A DNA stretch of 64,000 bases, taken from Marivirga tractuosa DSM 4126. Lineage in GTDB: Bacteria > Bacteroidota > Bacteroidia > Cytophagales > Cyclobacteriaceae. Under the pieces are notes generated by a model. The model worked only from the letters and a program-made list of their open reading frames with translations, was not told the DNA's origin and did not search any database. Every line of letters begins with the position of its first letter. Within the stretch, counting starts at the first letter, position 1. The DNA lies in NCBI RefSeq assembly GCF_000183425.1, contig NC_014759.1:3131001-3195000 (forward strand). Reading direction: 5' to 3'. This document shows, in pieces, positions 1 through 8,634 of the stretch. Made by a program: the position numbers and the translations under genes.

Positions 1-318
1 GTTTCTGTAAATGCTTGGATTGCCATCTGCATCTACCACAATCACAGGAATGGAGTTATTTGGCGTCACGATTTCTTGGAAAATGAAAATGAGGTTTTCG
101 CTATTGTCCGGATCGCTGGTATATTCCTGTGTTTTGGCAAAAAGCTCAATATATCTCTCTTCCCTTTCTTTTAGCTCTTCCACAATGCTATTGGTATAAA
201 GAACGGAAGCGATACCAATAATAAGTGAAAAAGCTAAGGCAATCCATTTTAAAGCAGCTTTGCTTTGGTAAATGGATGCAGCATTGCCCATAAAAGGATT
301 TTCAGAAGGAGTTACCAT
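1..318 (-). CDS. N-terminus of a membrane sensor protein (probable histidine kinase), cut by window edge
   Basis: The minus strand is open from an ATG at 318 to the window edge and gives 106 residues. After a short polar start there is one membrane helix (about residues 24-44, ALKWIALAFSLIIGIASVLY), then a charged, coiled-coil-like stretch and the start of an extracytoplasmic domain. This layout is usual for Bacteroidota membrane sensor histidine kinases whose kinase core lies further on. The kinase domain is outside the window, so the class is inferred from the layout alone. Confidence 0.55.
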   Translation of the reverse strand, partial: MVTPSENPFMGNAASIYQSKAALKWIALAFSLIIGIASVLYTNSIVEELKEREERYIELFAKTQEYTSDPDNSENLIFIFQEIVTPNNSIPVIVVDADGNPSIYRN

Positions 319-903
319 TGATATTTTTCGAGCAAATTATAAAAGTTTAAGTGATAACGGAAAAAATGAACCTTATTACTTAAATAAAATAAAATATATT
401 TAGCACCAGAAATAGAGCCAGAGCACTTTGCATCTGTGCAAATAGATTTCAAAAAAGCTGAAAATTTACTAACCATAAATGAGAAAAAAGAAAACAAAAG
501 GTAGCCAAAGGCTACTCTTTATTTAACCACCAAGTTGCACAGAGGCTTTCACAAAGATTCACAAAAATACTAGACTTTCACTTTGTGTGACTTTGTGAAA
601 TTCTTTGAGAATCGCTTATGCTTAGTTATTAAAAATAATAAACTGTGCTTATGTAAGACATTGCAAATGTCGAACATTAATCAGTTCGATTATCGCAATT
701 TTTTTTAAAAATTTCTAAGAGTGCCAATATAGTGTCTGAAATAGAATAATTCTCTTAGTGAAGCTCTGAGTTTAACTTAGTGAATCTCCCGACTTTCAGT
801 ACGGGACAGGTTCTGTGGTCAAAAAGAAAACAGCCATGGGTGTACTTATTTCTCTTTCGGTATTTGAAAGTAACCATTTTATGACTTTTTCGATACATAG
901 TAC
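319..903. other. Intergenic region with dispersed repeat fragments
   Basis: No convincing gene was seen. The stretch holds a hairpin (GTAGCC AAA GGCTAC, 501-515), text of the 'accaccaagttgcacagagg / tttgtgaaattctttgag' repeat type at about 522-612, and a short inverted element around 787-806 (CCCGA...TACGGGAC). Related fragments recur near 2238-2311, 18332-18440 and 24400-24464, so these are dispersed intergenic repeats. Confidence 0.6.
501..555 (+). repeat. Left arm of a ~54-bp inverted repeat (partner 2258-2311)
   Basis: Compared by eye with the reverse complement of 2258-2311, this segment matches over most of its length, including the GTAGCC AAA GGCTAC hairpin and the following 'ttaaccac.aagttgcacagaggctttcaca' text. 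The two arms face each other across about 1.7 kb that contains only the membrane protein gene at 904-1590. Confidence 0.7.
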
Positions 904-1590
904 ATGGAAAATATTGTGCAAATTGAATTATGGGGTATCAGAATAGATGAACCTATTGTTACCCTTACCGATCTTCTTGTTAGCTTTCTTTGTTTCCTAT
1001 ATTTTTATAAAATGGTGAAATCTCCACAGCAAGGGAAAGTTTTCACTTATTTCAAGTATTATTTTTTGGTTATGGGGTTGGCTACCACTTTTGGAGGCAT
1101 AATAGGCCATGCATTTTACTATGAGTTTAGTAAAGCCTGGAAATTGGTGGGTTGGATTATTAGCATGTTTGCCATTATGCTCATTGAGAGAGGAGCTATA
1201 GAGCATACTCGCATCGTATTAAATAAAAAGTATGTTAAAGCTTTAGGGATAATCAACATAGTAGAGTTTTTGATTTTCCTTGGATTGGTCTTCTATACTT
1301 TAGACTTTTTTTACGTTCAGCTCCACTCTGGCTACGGTTTAATGTTTGTGGTTTTCACAATTGAAACGCTTTTATTTTATAAGACTAAAAATGAAGCGAC
1401 TAAATACATTATGGCAGGAATTGGGTTTGCTGCACTTTCAGCTTTGGTTTTCGCTACAGAATTCAGTATCCACCGATGGTTTAATTATTTGTCTTTAAGT
1501 CATGTAATGATGGCAATTGCTACGGTTTACATTTATGGTGGCGTAAAGCGAATCAAAGTAAATGAAGGGAAGGTAAAAGAAAAGGTTTAA
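904..1590 (+). CDS. Predicted seven-helix membrane protein, function unknown
   Basis: The 228-residue product is almost all hydrophobic helices, with seven likely membrane spans: about residues 20-36, 50-70, 80-95, 110-130, 140-158, 167-182 and 195-212. Histidines sit in or near the helices (GHAFYYE near 70, HSGYG near 140, LSHVMMA near 200), a pattern that recalls CREST/ceramidase-like seven-helix proteins. That link is weak and I assign no activity. There is no signal peptide. The gene stands alone between repeat-rich stretches and inside the arms of the inverted repeat 501-555/2258-2311. A short basic tail follows the last helix. Confidence 0.75.
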   Translation: MENIVQIELWGIRIDEPIVTLTDLLVSFLCFLYFYKMVKSPQQGKVFTYFKYYFLVMGLATTFGGIIGHAFYYEFSKAWKLVGWIISMFAIMLIERGAIEHTRIVLNKKYVKALGIINIVEFLIFLGLVFYTLDFFYVQLHSGYGLMFVVFTIETLLFYKTKNEATKYIMAGIGFAALSALVFATEFSIHRWFNYLSLSHVMMAIATVYIYGGVKRIKVNEGKVKEKV

Positions 1591-1725
1591 TTCTATTTCA
1601 AATTAATATTTAAGAGGCAAATATTAAAAATAAACAAGCCAAAGGCTTGAGGTGACTCTCGCAAAGGCGCTAACCTGTCTGGCGGCAGACAGGGGCGAAA
1701 AGACCTTGCAACGTAAGAAAATAAG

Positions 1726-1790
1726 CCCCTCTGTCCTTCGGACATCTCCCCTAAAATAGGGGAGCAGCAGAGCGTGCTAAAAATTAGCAG
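1726..1790 (+). repeat. Dispersed palindromic repeat, A-type copy
   Basis: It contains GTCCTTCGGAC followed by the hairpin CTCCCCTaaaatAGGGGAG, then 'gtgctaaaaattagcag'. The same order occurs at 19682-19750, and shorter copies lie at 18892-18936 and 19642-19673. It is a multi-copy non-coding element. Confidence 0.75.
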
Positions 1791-2257
1791 ATTGCCTAAG
1801 AAAAGAAACTTAACCTTAAAAAATAGATAAAATACGCAATTTCAGATATATATAGGATCTATTTGCTCGAAGTAACTCTCTTTTTATTAAGTCCACATCC
1901 TTTATCCTTCTCTTGTTGGAGAAGGAAAATTACTCAGCTACCCCTATAATTTAATCTTTCACTACTTCTCCTACAACTACTCCCCCTTAAATGTGTTTTC
2001 ACCTTCAAGTTTCTGGGAGATTGAATGCTAAAGTTTGGGTGAAAACACCCAAACGAGGGAGTGAGTGCTAAATAAGTTTAGGTAAAGCGATTTTAGGAAA
2101 CGAATTGTATTCAACTTTTTCTTGGTTTTCTTTCTACAAACAGGGGATAGGACTTATACAGATGGAAACATAATTACTGTTTATTTGGTAGGTAAGTAGT
2201 TACAAATAATCTTGATTATTTTTATTTGTTCTCCTTTCCCGATGAATACGGGACAAG

Positions 2258-2311
2258 TTGTGAAAGCCTCTGTGCAACTTAGTGGTTAAATTTAAAGTAG
2301 CCTTTGGCTAC
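2258..2311 (-). repeat. Right arm of a ~54-bp inverted repeat (partner 501-555)
   Basis: This is the reverse-complement partner of 501-555, ending in GTAGCC TTT GGCTAC (2297-2311). It is preceded at 2238-2254 by CCCGATGAATACGGGAC, a short inverted element resembling the one at 787-806. Confidence 0.7.
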
Positions 2312-2395
2312 TATTTAAAATTCCGTGGTTACAAAAAAAGCCCATCACTCTCCAGTGACAGGCCCTACTATGGAAACGACTAATTGAATACTATT

Positions 2396-2998
2396 TTATA
2401 AAGCGATACTATGTTTAAAGTTCCTATCGCCAGATTGAACCATTATCTGATATTCGCCTTTATCCAAAGAAGAAATATCAAATCTCTTTTCAATACCTGA
2501 TTGACTTCCTAAATCTTCCTTATAAATCACATTTCCTTTAGAATTAGTGATTAAAACAGAAGTTTTATTGCTATTAATGTTCAGATAATTGAAATCCACA
2601 ATTCCATTTTGCTTTAGTTTCACAAATGGCTTGTGAATGGTATTAAATTGATTTTCTGCTACTGTAACAGAGTCCCAAGTGATAGTAATGGGTAATACTT
2701 CAATATTTAAAGCATTTTCCAGTTCGATACTATAACGACCAGATTCTAAATGTCTCAAGTCGAAATTTTTCAAAATACCATTTACGTTTTCAACTGTTTC
2801 AGTGTATAACACTTGACCAAATTGATTTTTTATCCTAATATTGGTCAAATCAGACTCGGCTGATCCTACCCTTAATGTGATCATTTTGTTTTCCTTGCTT
2901 GTCAATTTCACAAATGGGAAACCATCTGCAAAGCTCAATAATGGTAGTAAAACCAATACTGCGGTTACAACCGATTTTTGAATTTTTAAATTGTTCAT
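2396..2998 (-). CDS. Secreted protein with two repeated beta-sandwich-like domains
   Basis: The 200-residue product begins with a Sec signal peptide (KSVVTAVLVLLPLLSFADG, cut near residue 25). The rest is two related segments of about 85 residues. Each starts with PFVKL, has a (Q/K)G.V(L/I)Y.E core, a FDL/FDIS..(E/D).G.Y motif and a short end strand. The second segment resembles the C-terminal sorting-domain-like fold of exported Bacteroidota proteins (N.KG.VIY...FD.S.L..G.Y.I), but a true type IX secretion signal cannot be claimed. It is transcribed away from the AraC gene at 3164, with 165 bp between. Role unknown; perhaps a surface structural protein. Confidence 0.75.
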   Translation of the reverse strand: MNNLKIQKSVVTAVLVLLPLLSFADGFPFVKLTSKENKMITLRVGSAESDLTNIRIKNQFGQVLYTETVENVNGILKNFDLRHLESGRYSIELENALNIEVLPITITWDSVTVAENQFNTIHKPFVKLKQNGIVDFNYLNINSNKTSVLITNSKGNVIYKEDLGSQSGIEKRFDISSLDKGEYQIMVQSGDRNFKHSIAL

Positions 2999-3163
2999 AA
3001 GCTTTTTCTTTTAAGTACATTACAAATGTAGGGCGGATATTTGCCACTAACTATGTGAAGATTTTCCAATTGTAATACTATTTTAACATGCCGATGTTAT
3101 TTAAATGTTAAGAAGAGGTAATATGCAATAACAAAATTAAGTCTCAATCGTTTTAAAGCTATT

Positions 3164-4036
3164 ATGCAATTTTATAAGCCTACACTCGAGCAAATAGAAC
3201 CCAGCTTCGGAAGCTCAGTTCTCATCAAAAAATTTGAGCAATCAAGACCCAATAAAGAGCCATTTTGGCATTTTCATCCCGAAATTGAATTGGTTTTCGT
3301 GCGAGGAGGGAATGGAAAAAGACATATAGGCAATCATATTTCCTATTATCAAGATGGCGATTTAATGTTGATTGGATCTAATTTGCCTCATTACGGCTTT
3401 ACAGATCGATTAACAGGAAATGAATCAGAAACCATCATTCAAATGAAAGAAGATTTTCCTGGACCAGTATTTTTAAATTTACCGGAGATACAGCCCATCA
3501 AACAATTAATAGAGAATGCAAAGCTTGGAATAGTCTTTACTGGGGAAACCAAAAAGAAGATAGGTGATGAAATAGAAAAACTCGTGGACAAGCCGCCTTT
3601 TGACAGGCTTATTGGTTTGATTTCTATTTTAAAGGAGCTTTCAGAAGTAAAGGATTATTATTTATTGAATTCAGAAGCCGTTTCCATTGAAGCAAAAGCA
3701 GTGGATCAGCAGCGAGTAAATTTAATTTATGATTATGTCCGAGATAATTTTAAAAGAAATATCTCATTAGAGGAAATTTCAGCAGAAGCTGCCATGACTG
3801 TACCTGCTTTTTGCCGCTATTTCAAGAAGATATCGAATAAAACCTTTACACATTTCGTGAATGAACATAGAGTAGTGCATGCTTCAAAGTTATTATCAGA
3901 AGGTAATCTGAACATCACAGATATTTGCTATGCCTGTGGATTCAATAATATTTCCCATTTCAACAGACAATTCAAAGAAATCACAGGTAAAAGCCCATCG
4001 GATTATAGGAAGGCGATTAGGAGGGTTGTCAGGTGA
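3164..4036 (+). CDS. AraC-family transcriptional regulator
   Basis: This 290-residue regulator has an N-terminal cupin-type sensing domain (FWHFHPEIELVFVRGGNG near residue 34, then DGDLMLIGSNLPHYGF) and a C-terminal double helix-turn-helix from about residue 185. The second helix-turn-helix carries the family signature ITDICYACGFNNISHFNRQFK..TG.SPSDYR. The ligand is unknown; AraC proteins of this layout usually sense small molecules such as sugars. The divergent secreted-protein gene at 2998 is a possible target through the shared 165-bp region. No operator was identified. Confidence 0.92.
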   Translation: MQFYKPTLEQIEPSFGSSVLIKKFEQSRPNKEPFWHFHPEIELVFVRGGNGKRHIGNHISYYQDGDLMLIGSNLPHYGFTDRLTGNESETIIQMKEDFPGPVFLNLPEIQPIKQLIENAKLGIVFTGETKKKIGDEIEKLVDKPPFDRLIGLISILKELSEVKDYYLLNSEAVSIEAKAVDQQRVNLIYDYVRDNFKRNISLEEISAEAAMTVPAFCRYFKKISNKTFTHFVNEHRVVHASKLLSEGNLNITDICYACGFNNISHFNRQFKEITGKSPSDYRKAIRRVVR

Positions 4037-4446
4037 TGATGTATTTAGGTTTTGAGGTGTTGAAGTTCAGAAAACTCTGATGGAAATACATTGAAAACTA
4101 GGGTTGATCGAAATAAGGTAGAACTTTACCTGTTACCAGCCAATAGCTGTTAAGCCTCTGGATGAGAACTGAACTTCATAAGAGATAACTAGGTAATTGC
4201 AATATTAGAGCATGGTGAAAATAATTGTATTTTTCTACTGATTTAAATCTGTGCGACTGTCCCCTTGAGGGGACTTCAGGTGTGTTACTAGAATGGTTTA
4301 AAGTGATTTAGTCAGAAGAAAAGGAATCTAGTTTTTTATGCCCAACTACTTTTGTTTTTAAGTATGAAGCTTCAGGAGAACTGAACTTAAAACCTACAAC
4401 TTAATACTTAAAACTATCTCACTACTCACTACTCACTACTGCGAAG
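4037..4446. other. Intergenic region with small repeats
   Basis: No gene was seen between the convergent AraC gene and the WecA-like gene. A hairpin GTCCCC TTGA GGGGAC lies at 4259-4274, and a short tandem array of the 7-mer TCACTAC (about three units) lies at 4419-4440. Confidence 0.5.
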
Positions 4447-5532
4447 CTAATCCCTTCTAAAATTCTTAACCACCTCTTTTTTCTTTCTTCTGATATTAGC
4501 TTTCAGAATTTCATCTAGCATTAAGCTTAATAAAATACATAAGCCTATAATTAGAGGAACTAAAATATTATCACCCAAAAAATCTAAAGCCAAAGCCGTG
4601 CAGATAATGGCAATATTGGTGGCTATCATAATTAGAGTAGTCCCTGAATGACTGAAGCCTAGACGCATAAGAATATGATGCAAATGGGTTTTATCTGGTG
4701 AAAAAGGAGATTTCTTTTTCATAGCCCTGGAGATAAAAACTCGGAGCGTATCAAACAATGGTATAATTATAACTGAAATTCCCACTGCAACAGAAGATGT
4801 CAATTTGAAAGGAGTCTCTTCGGGTAAATAATGATTATAATCGATGAATTTAACGGTAATTACTGCTAATGCAAAACCTATCAATAAGGCTCCAGTATCA
4901 CCCATAAAAATCCGGGAAGGTTCCCAGTTGAAATTTAAAAAAGCTATCAATGCTCCAATAAAACCAAAGCAGACCATAGAATAGTAGGTTTGACCCACTA
5001 AAAAGAAATATATACCGAAAAAGAAAAAAGCTATAATTCCTATACTACTGGCAAGCCCATCCAACCCATCTATCAGATTATAGGAATTGGTAATTACGAT
5101 TAAAGTGAAGAGTGTTAAAACTATACTGATGATATAGGGCACCTCTTCAATAGATAATAATCCGTAAAAAGATTTTAAGGTGATATCCATTAAGAAGATA
5201 ACCATAAAGGAGGCTAAGAACTGTGCTCCTAACTTTACAATAGGTCGAACGGGCACTAAATCATCCCTTAAACCCACCATAAACATTATACCCATAGCGC
5301 CATAGAAAAATTTAAAACGTTGTAAACCAACAAGTGGCATAAAAATTAATAAGGCTATCATTACACCAATAAAAATGGCTATCCCACCCATACTAGGCGT
5401 GTCACCGGTATGAATTTTTCTTCCACCAGGCTTATCCATGATATTACGCTTTTTAAAAAAGCCAATCACTAATGGTGTAACCAAAAAGGTTAGAATAAAT
5501 GAAGTAATTAAACTAGCTAGGGTTTGAGGCAT
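4447..5532 (-). CDS. WecA/TagO/MraY-family undecaprenyl-phosphate sugar-1-phosphate transferase
   Basis: This polytopic enzyme (361 residues, about 10-11 helices) moves a sugar-1-phosphate, commonly GlcNAc-1-P, from a UDP-sugar to undecaprenyl phosphate, the first membrane step of polysaccharide assembly. The family motifs are present: GLRDDLVP (Mg-binding DD near residue 90), NSYNLIDGLDGLASS near 150, GDTGALLIGF near 212 and the C-terminal loop THLHHILMRLG near 280. It is the last gene of the long minus-strand polysaccharide operon and overlaps the upstream ligase-like gene by 20 bp. The exact sugar is unknown. Confidence 0.92.
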   Translation of the reverse strand: MPQTLASLITSFILTFLVTPLVIGFFKKRNIMDKPGGRKIHTGDTPSMGGIAIFIGVMIALLIFMPLVGLQRFKFFYGAMGIMFMVGLRDDLVPVRPIVKLGAQFLASFMVIFLMDITLKSFYGLLSIEEVPYIISIVLTLFTLIVITNSYNLIDGLDGLASSIGIIAFFFFGIYFFLVGQTYYSMVCFGFIGALIAFLNFNWEPSRIFMGDTGALLIGFALAVITVKFIDYNHYLPEETPFKLTSSVAVGISVIIIPLFDTLRVFISRAMKKKSPFSPDKTHLHHILMRLGFSHSGTTLIMIATNIAIICTALALDFLGDNILVPLIIGLCILLSLMLDEILKANIRRKKKEVVKNFRRD

Positions 5533-6691
5533 TATCTATTCTTTTTAAATCTAAAGATAAACATATATTAATCATTAATGAAAAATACAAAACTCCTTTT
5601 TGTGCTGATAAAAGATTTTCAAAAAAAGAAAATATAAAAAAGTTCAATACTATAGAAAATATGAACATATGCATAGGCGATTTCTTGGAAAACTTACTTC
5701 TATTGGACTTATAGCTTCTAATAAATGGAATCAAGAAAGTTATAAAACCGAGAATACCCGTCACTGATAGGATGTGAAGAAAAAGGTTATGTGAATTATA
5801 CCCGAACTGTATGCCTGCTCCATAACCTATTTTCTCATACGAAAGAATTATCTCGCTACTAATTTCATGTATTCCAACTCCAAGAATTGGGTTGTCAAGA
5901 AAAATTACCAACGCAGTGTGCCACTGGTATATTTTACCTGAAATATAGTCAAAACTTAAAAAACGTTCGTTGAAGAAAATAAACGATGAAACCAAAATCA
6001 GAAAAAGAGCTATAACAAGTATATTTGCTTTGGTCATTTTTGGACCACGTATGACTACCAATAGTATTAATAAGACTACAATTGATAAGATTACTGTTTT
6101 GGATTTCAACATTAATAGGGGAACCATTAATATGATATAAGTATAGTTTTTTCTAACAATTAATTGAAAAAAAATCACATGTACTATGTACAAGGATAAA
6201 TATCCAGGATGAATCCTCCCTATAAAAATTGTGATTAGATCTCTATGAAGCCAATAGTCATTTCCGCTTTCCAAAAAGTAGAAATACAATGAACTAGAAA
6301 GAAATAAAAGGCAAACAAGAAAAATAACGTGTGAGAAAATTTGATTGATTTTATAAAGAATAAACTCTTTGTTAGAATTATTCAATGGAATAAAAGTAAA
6401 CCACATAAAAAACAAAGCCGCCTTAGTTTCTAGCTGAGCATCCCATACAATAGTGGAGTTGACTATTAAACTTAATACTACGACTACGTAGAACAGCGAA
6501 AAAGATGAGAAAAAATCCTTTCTCAATTTTTTTCTTGTAATACTTCTCTTTTTAAATATTATACTCATAATTGATAATACAATCAACAAGACCACCATGT
6601 AATTAGTCCGAAGATTGTAAAATGGGAGTAGAGTCAAGCTTAAGTAATAAACCTGAAAAAAAAGATCTTTAGTAAGAATTTTAAAGTTCAC
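5513..6691 (-). CDS. O-antigen ligase/polymerase-like (Wzy_C) membrane protein
   Basis: The 392-residue product has about 11 membrane helices and a periplasmic loop with the Wzy_C-type signature: ILGVGIHEI followed by YNSHNLFLHILSVTGILGF near residues 300-320. That His-containing loop is shared by WaaL ligases and Wzy polymerases and separates this protein from the second polytopic protein of the cluster (8609-9766). It either joins repeat units or attaches the finished chain to an acceptor. It begins one base before the end of the upstream glycosyltransferase and overlaps wecA-like, so it is in the same operon. Confidence 0.8.
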   Translation of the reverse strand: MNFKILTKDLFFQVYYLSLTLLPFYNLRTNYMVVLLIVLSIMSIIFKKRSITRKKLRKDFFSSFSLFYVVVVLSLIVNSTIVWDAQLETKAALFFMWFTFIPLNNSNKEFILYKINQIFSHVIFLVCLLFLSSSLYFYFLESGNDYWLHRDLITIFIGRIHPGYLSLYIVHVIFFQLIVRKNYTYIILMVPLLMLKSKTVILSIVVLLILLVVIRGPKMTKANILVIALFLILVSSFIFFNERFLSFDYISGKIYQWHTALVIFLDNPILGVGIHEISSEIILSYEKIGYGAGIQFGYNSHNLFLHILSVTGILGFITFLIPFIRSYKSNRSKFSKKSPMHMFIFSIVLNFFIFSFFENLLSAQKGVLYFSLMINICLSLDLKRIDNASNPS

Positions 6692-7516
6692 TTAGCGAAA
6701 TTTATTATAAGCAATCCGTTTCAGGAAAGATGGAAGAAAGGCGTAAACATAAATCAAAAATGCGATTAAGTAGTTAAAGGCTGATAAATCCAACTCCCTA
6801 ATTGCCTTTCTTCGAAGAAGAAACAAATTTTTTGCTCTTGTCTTACTCGATCTCCTGCCACTAAAAAAGCTTTCATCGATTCTATGATAAATTATTTTAT
6901 TTGGCAAATTATTAAAAATACAATTATTTTTCAGAGCTCTAAACCATAATTCATAATCCTGTCCTTGTCTAAAATGTTCTGAATAGTATCCCGCCTTTTT
7001 GAAGAAATCAGTACGTGCCATCACAGCTGGATGAATTAATGGACTTCTAAAAATAAATTGCCTTTTAAGTTTATCGTGTTTTAAGGGTAAAGATAAATCA
7101 CCTATTATGTTACCTTCATCAGAAATCGTTTTTGCTTGCCCTCCAATTATATCAACATGATTATTTGACTTTAAAAAATCAACTTGTAACTGGAATCTAT
7201 TCAAAAAGCTAATATCATCGGAATCCATCCGCGCTACAAGGTCATAATTATTTTCGATTGCGTAATTAATTCCTTCATTTAACCTATGAGGTAACCCTCT
7301 ATTAATTAGGTTACTATTAATGATTATCCTTTTATCCCCAATATATTTTCTTAGATAATCTTCTATTGACTTATCTATTGCACCATCTATATTTAGAAAA
7401 ATGGTAAAGTTAGGATACGTCTGATTTAAAATACTTTCTAAAGCTTTAGAAAAATACTTCTCCTTATCATTCTTATATAAACAAATTAAAACTAATACTC
7501 TGTTGCTTTCAGCCAT
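6692..7516 (-). CDS. Family 2 glycosyltransferase
   Basis: This 274-residue GT-A fold enzyme starts with VLVLICLYKNDKEKYFSKALESILNQTYPNF, the usual nucleotide-binding start of GT2. It continues with the metal-binding ARMDSDDIS motif (DSDD near residue 98) and a QGQDYELWFRAL acceptor-side motif near 185. A hydrophobic, basic tail may anchor it to the inner membrane. It should add one sugar to the lipid-linked repeat unit. The donor cannot be told from sequence. It is spaced 11 bp from the upstream GT4 gene. Confidence 0.9.
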   Translation of the reverse strand: MAESNRVLVLICLYKNDKEKYFSKALESILNQTYPNFTIFLNIDGAIDKSIEDYLRKYIGDKRIIINSNLINRGLPHRLNEGINYAIENNYDLVARMDSDDISFLNRFQLQVDFLKSNNHVDIIGGQAKTISDEGNIIGDLSLPLKHDKLKRQFIFRSPLIHPAVMARTDFFKKAGYYSEHFRQGQDYELWFRALKNNCIFNNLPNKIIYHRIDESFFSGRRSSKTRAKNLFLLRRKAIRELDLSAFNYLIAFLIYVYAFLPSFLKRIAYNKFR

Positions 7517-7527
7517 ACAATCATAAA

Positions 7528-8634
7528 TTAACTTTTATAAAGTTCACTGTACTGTCTTGAATTTTCTACTGCGGAAAATCTATTTGAAATTGATTCAGAG
7601 ATAAGAACTTTGTTTACGGAATATTTAAAGGCCTCATTTAATTGCTTACATAAAGACTTCATGTCCCCTTCCTCAAAAATAAACCTTTCATTTTCAGGAA
7701 GTTCCTGTGCAATTTCAAGGTGAGGGGGAATGTTACTTAATATAAGTCTGAGACCACAAGCACCCGCTTCCAATACAGTATTTGGAAGCCCTTCCAATCT
7801 CGATGCAGAAATAAACATGTCAGAGGCTTTTAAATATTCGGAAACATTATCAATTCTTCCTGTGAAATGAATGTTTTCATTATGCTTTCTTGCTTTACCT
7901 TTGAGTTTGTTAAGCTCACTTCCTGTACCAACAAAAATTAAAGAGATTTTTTCTTTTTCACAACTAAAACTTATGAAAGAATCCAAAATAAGCTCAGGAT
8001 TTTTTTGATATTCAAGATGTCCAACACTTATTAAATAAGTGTGGTTTTCTTTTAAATTAAGCTCTTTCCTTAACTCATCTTTATTGGATGGATAATTATT
8101 TGAAGTATCAACCCCGTTTTGAATATAGGTGATATTTTTATAATCATTTCGATCAAATTGATCAAATAAATTCTTAGAACAACAAACCGTATAATCTAAT
8201 CTTCTTAAGGCAAAATTATGAATTATACTTGACATATTTCCCACTAGTCTACCGTACTTAAATGAATAGTCAATATTTGGATTAGTCCGTAATGTAGCGA
8301 TCGATTTAATGTTTTTCTTTGAAATAAGTGAAGGAATTAGCAAATTCAACAAGTCACCTCGTATGCCTTGAGAATGAATGCAATCTATATTCTTTGACTT
8401 AATCAAAGGGATAAGTTTAGGTAATACCAAAAAAGGAAATAAAACCCTTGACAACCTTAACTGTATTATCTCTAAATCTTTAATACTTTGAAATTTTTTT
8501 AAATCAGAATATTCAGGTTCATGAGACAATGTAAACAACACCTTTTCATAGCTTGAACAATTATTTAAAATATTAAATAGCTGGTTTGTCGGGCCTCCTT
8601 TCTTCAAACTAGAAACTATATAAGCTATTCTCAT
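7528..8634 (-). CDS. Family 4 glycosyltransferase
   Basis: This 368-residue GT-B enzyme has an N-terminal SSLKKGGPTNQLFNIL acceptor-side start, a linker with IQNGVDTS, and a C-terminal donor domain with ISVGHLEYQKNPELIL, VGTGSELNKL, FTGRIDNVSEYLKASDMFISASRLEGLPNTVLEAGA and the conserved Glu of the E-x7-E motif. These are the hallmarks of GT4. The start codon lies inside the end of the upstream membrane protein gene (26-bp overlap), so the two are translationally linked. Donor and acceptor are unknown. Confidence 0.92.
   Translation of the reverse strand: MRIAYIVSSLKKGGPTNQLFNILNNCSSYEKVLFTLSHEPEYSDLKKFQSIKDLEIIQLRLSRVLFPFLVLPKLIPLIKSKNIDCIHSQGIRGDLLNLLIPSLISKKNIKSIATLRTNPNIDYSFKYGRLVGNMSSIIHNFALRRLDYTVCCSKNLFDQFDRNDYKNITYIQNGVDTSNNYPSNKDELRKELNLKENHTYLISVGHLEYQKNPELILDSFISFSCEKEKISLIFVGTGSELNKLKGKARKHNENIHFTGRIDNVSEYLKASDMFISASRLEGLPNTVLEAGACGLRLILSNIPPHLEIAQELPENERFIFEEGDMKSLCKQLNEAFKYSVNKVLISESISNRFSAVENSRQYSELYKS

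Larger units (their letters stand above)
1591..2395. other. Repeat-rich intergenic region
   Basis: No gene was found in these 805 bases. They hold four hairpin-type elements: an A-type repeat at 1726-1790 like those around the DUF559 gene; TCCTTCTC TTGTTG GAGAAGGA at 1905-1926; TTTGGGTG AAAA CACCCAAA at 2034-2053; and the inverted-repeat arm at 2258-2311. The minus-strand gene that follows ends at 2396. Confidence 0.6.

Noticed and set aside
11..199. Plus-strand open frame of 62 codons
   Set aside because: It is antisense to the membrane sensor gene read on the minus strand to 318, which has a clear membrane helix and continues to the window edge.
312..497. Minus-strand open frame of 61 codons
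   Set aside because: It is a low-complexity Phe/Ser/Lys product, overlaps the sensor start and has no recognisable motif.
2850..3047. Minus-strand open frame of 65 codons
   Set aside because: It is an alternate frame across the start of the secreted protein gene 2396-2998, which has a proper signal peptide and repeats.
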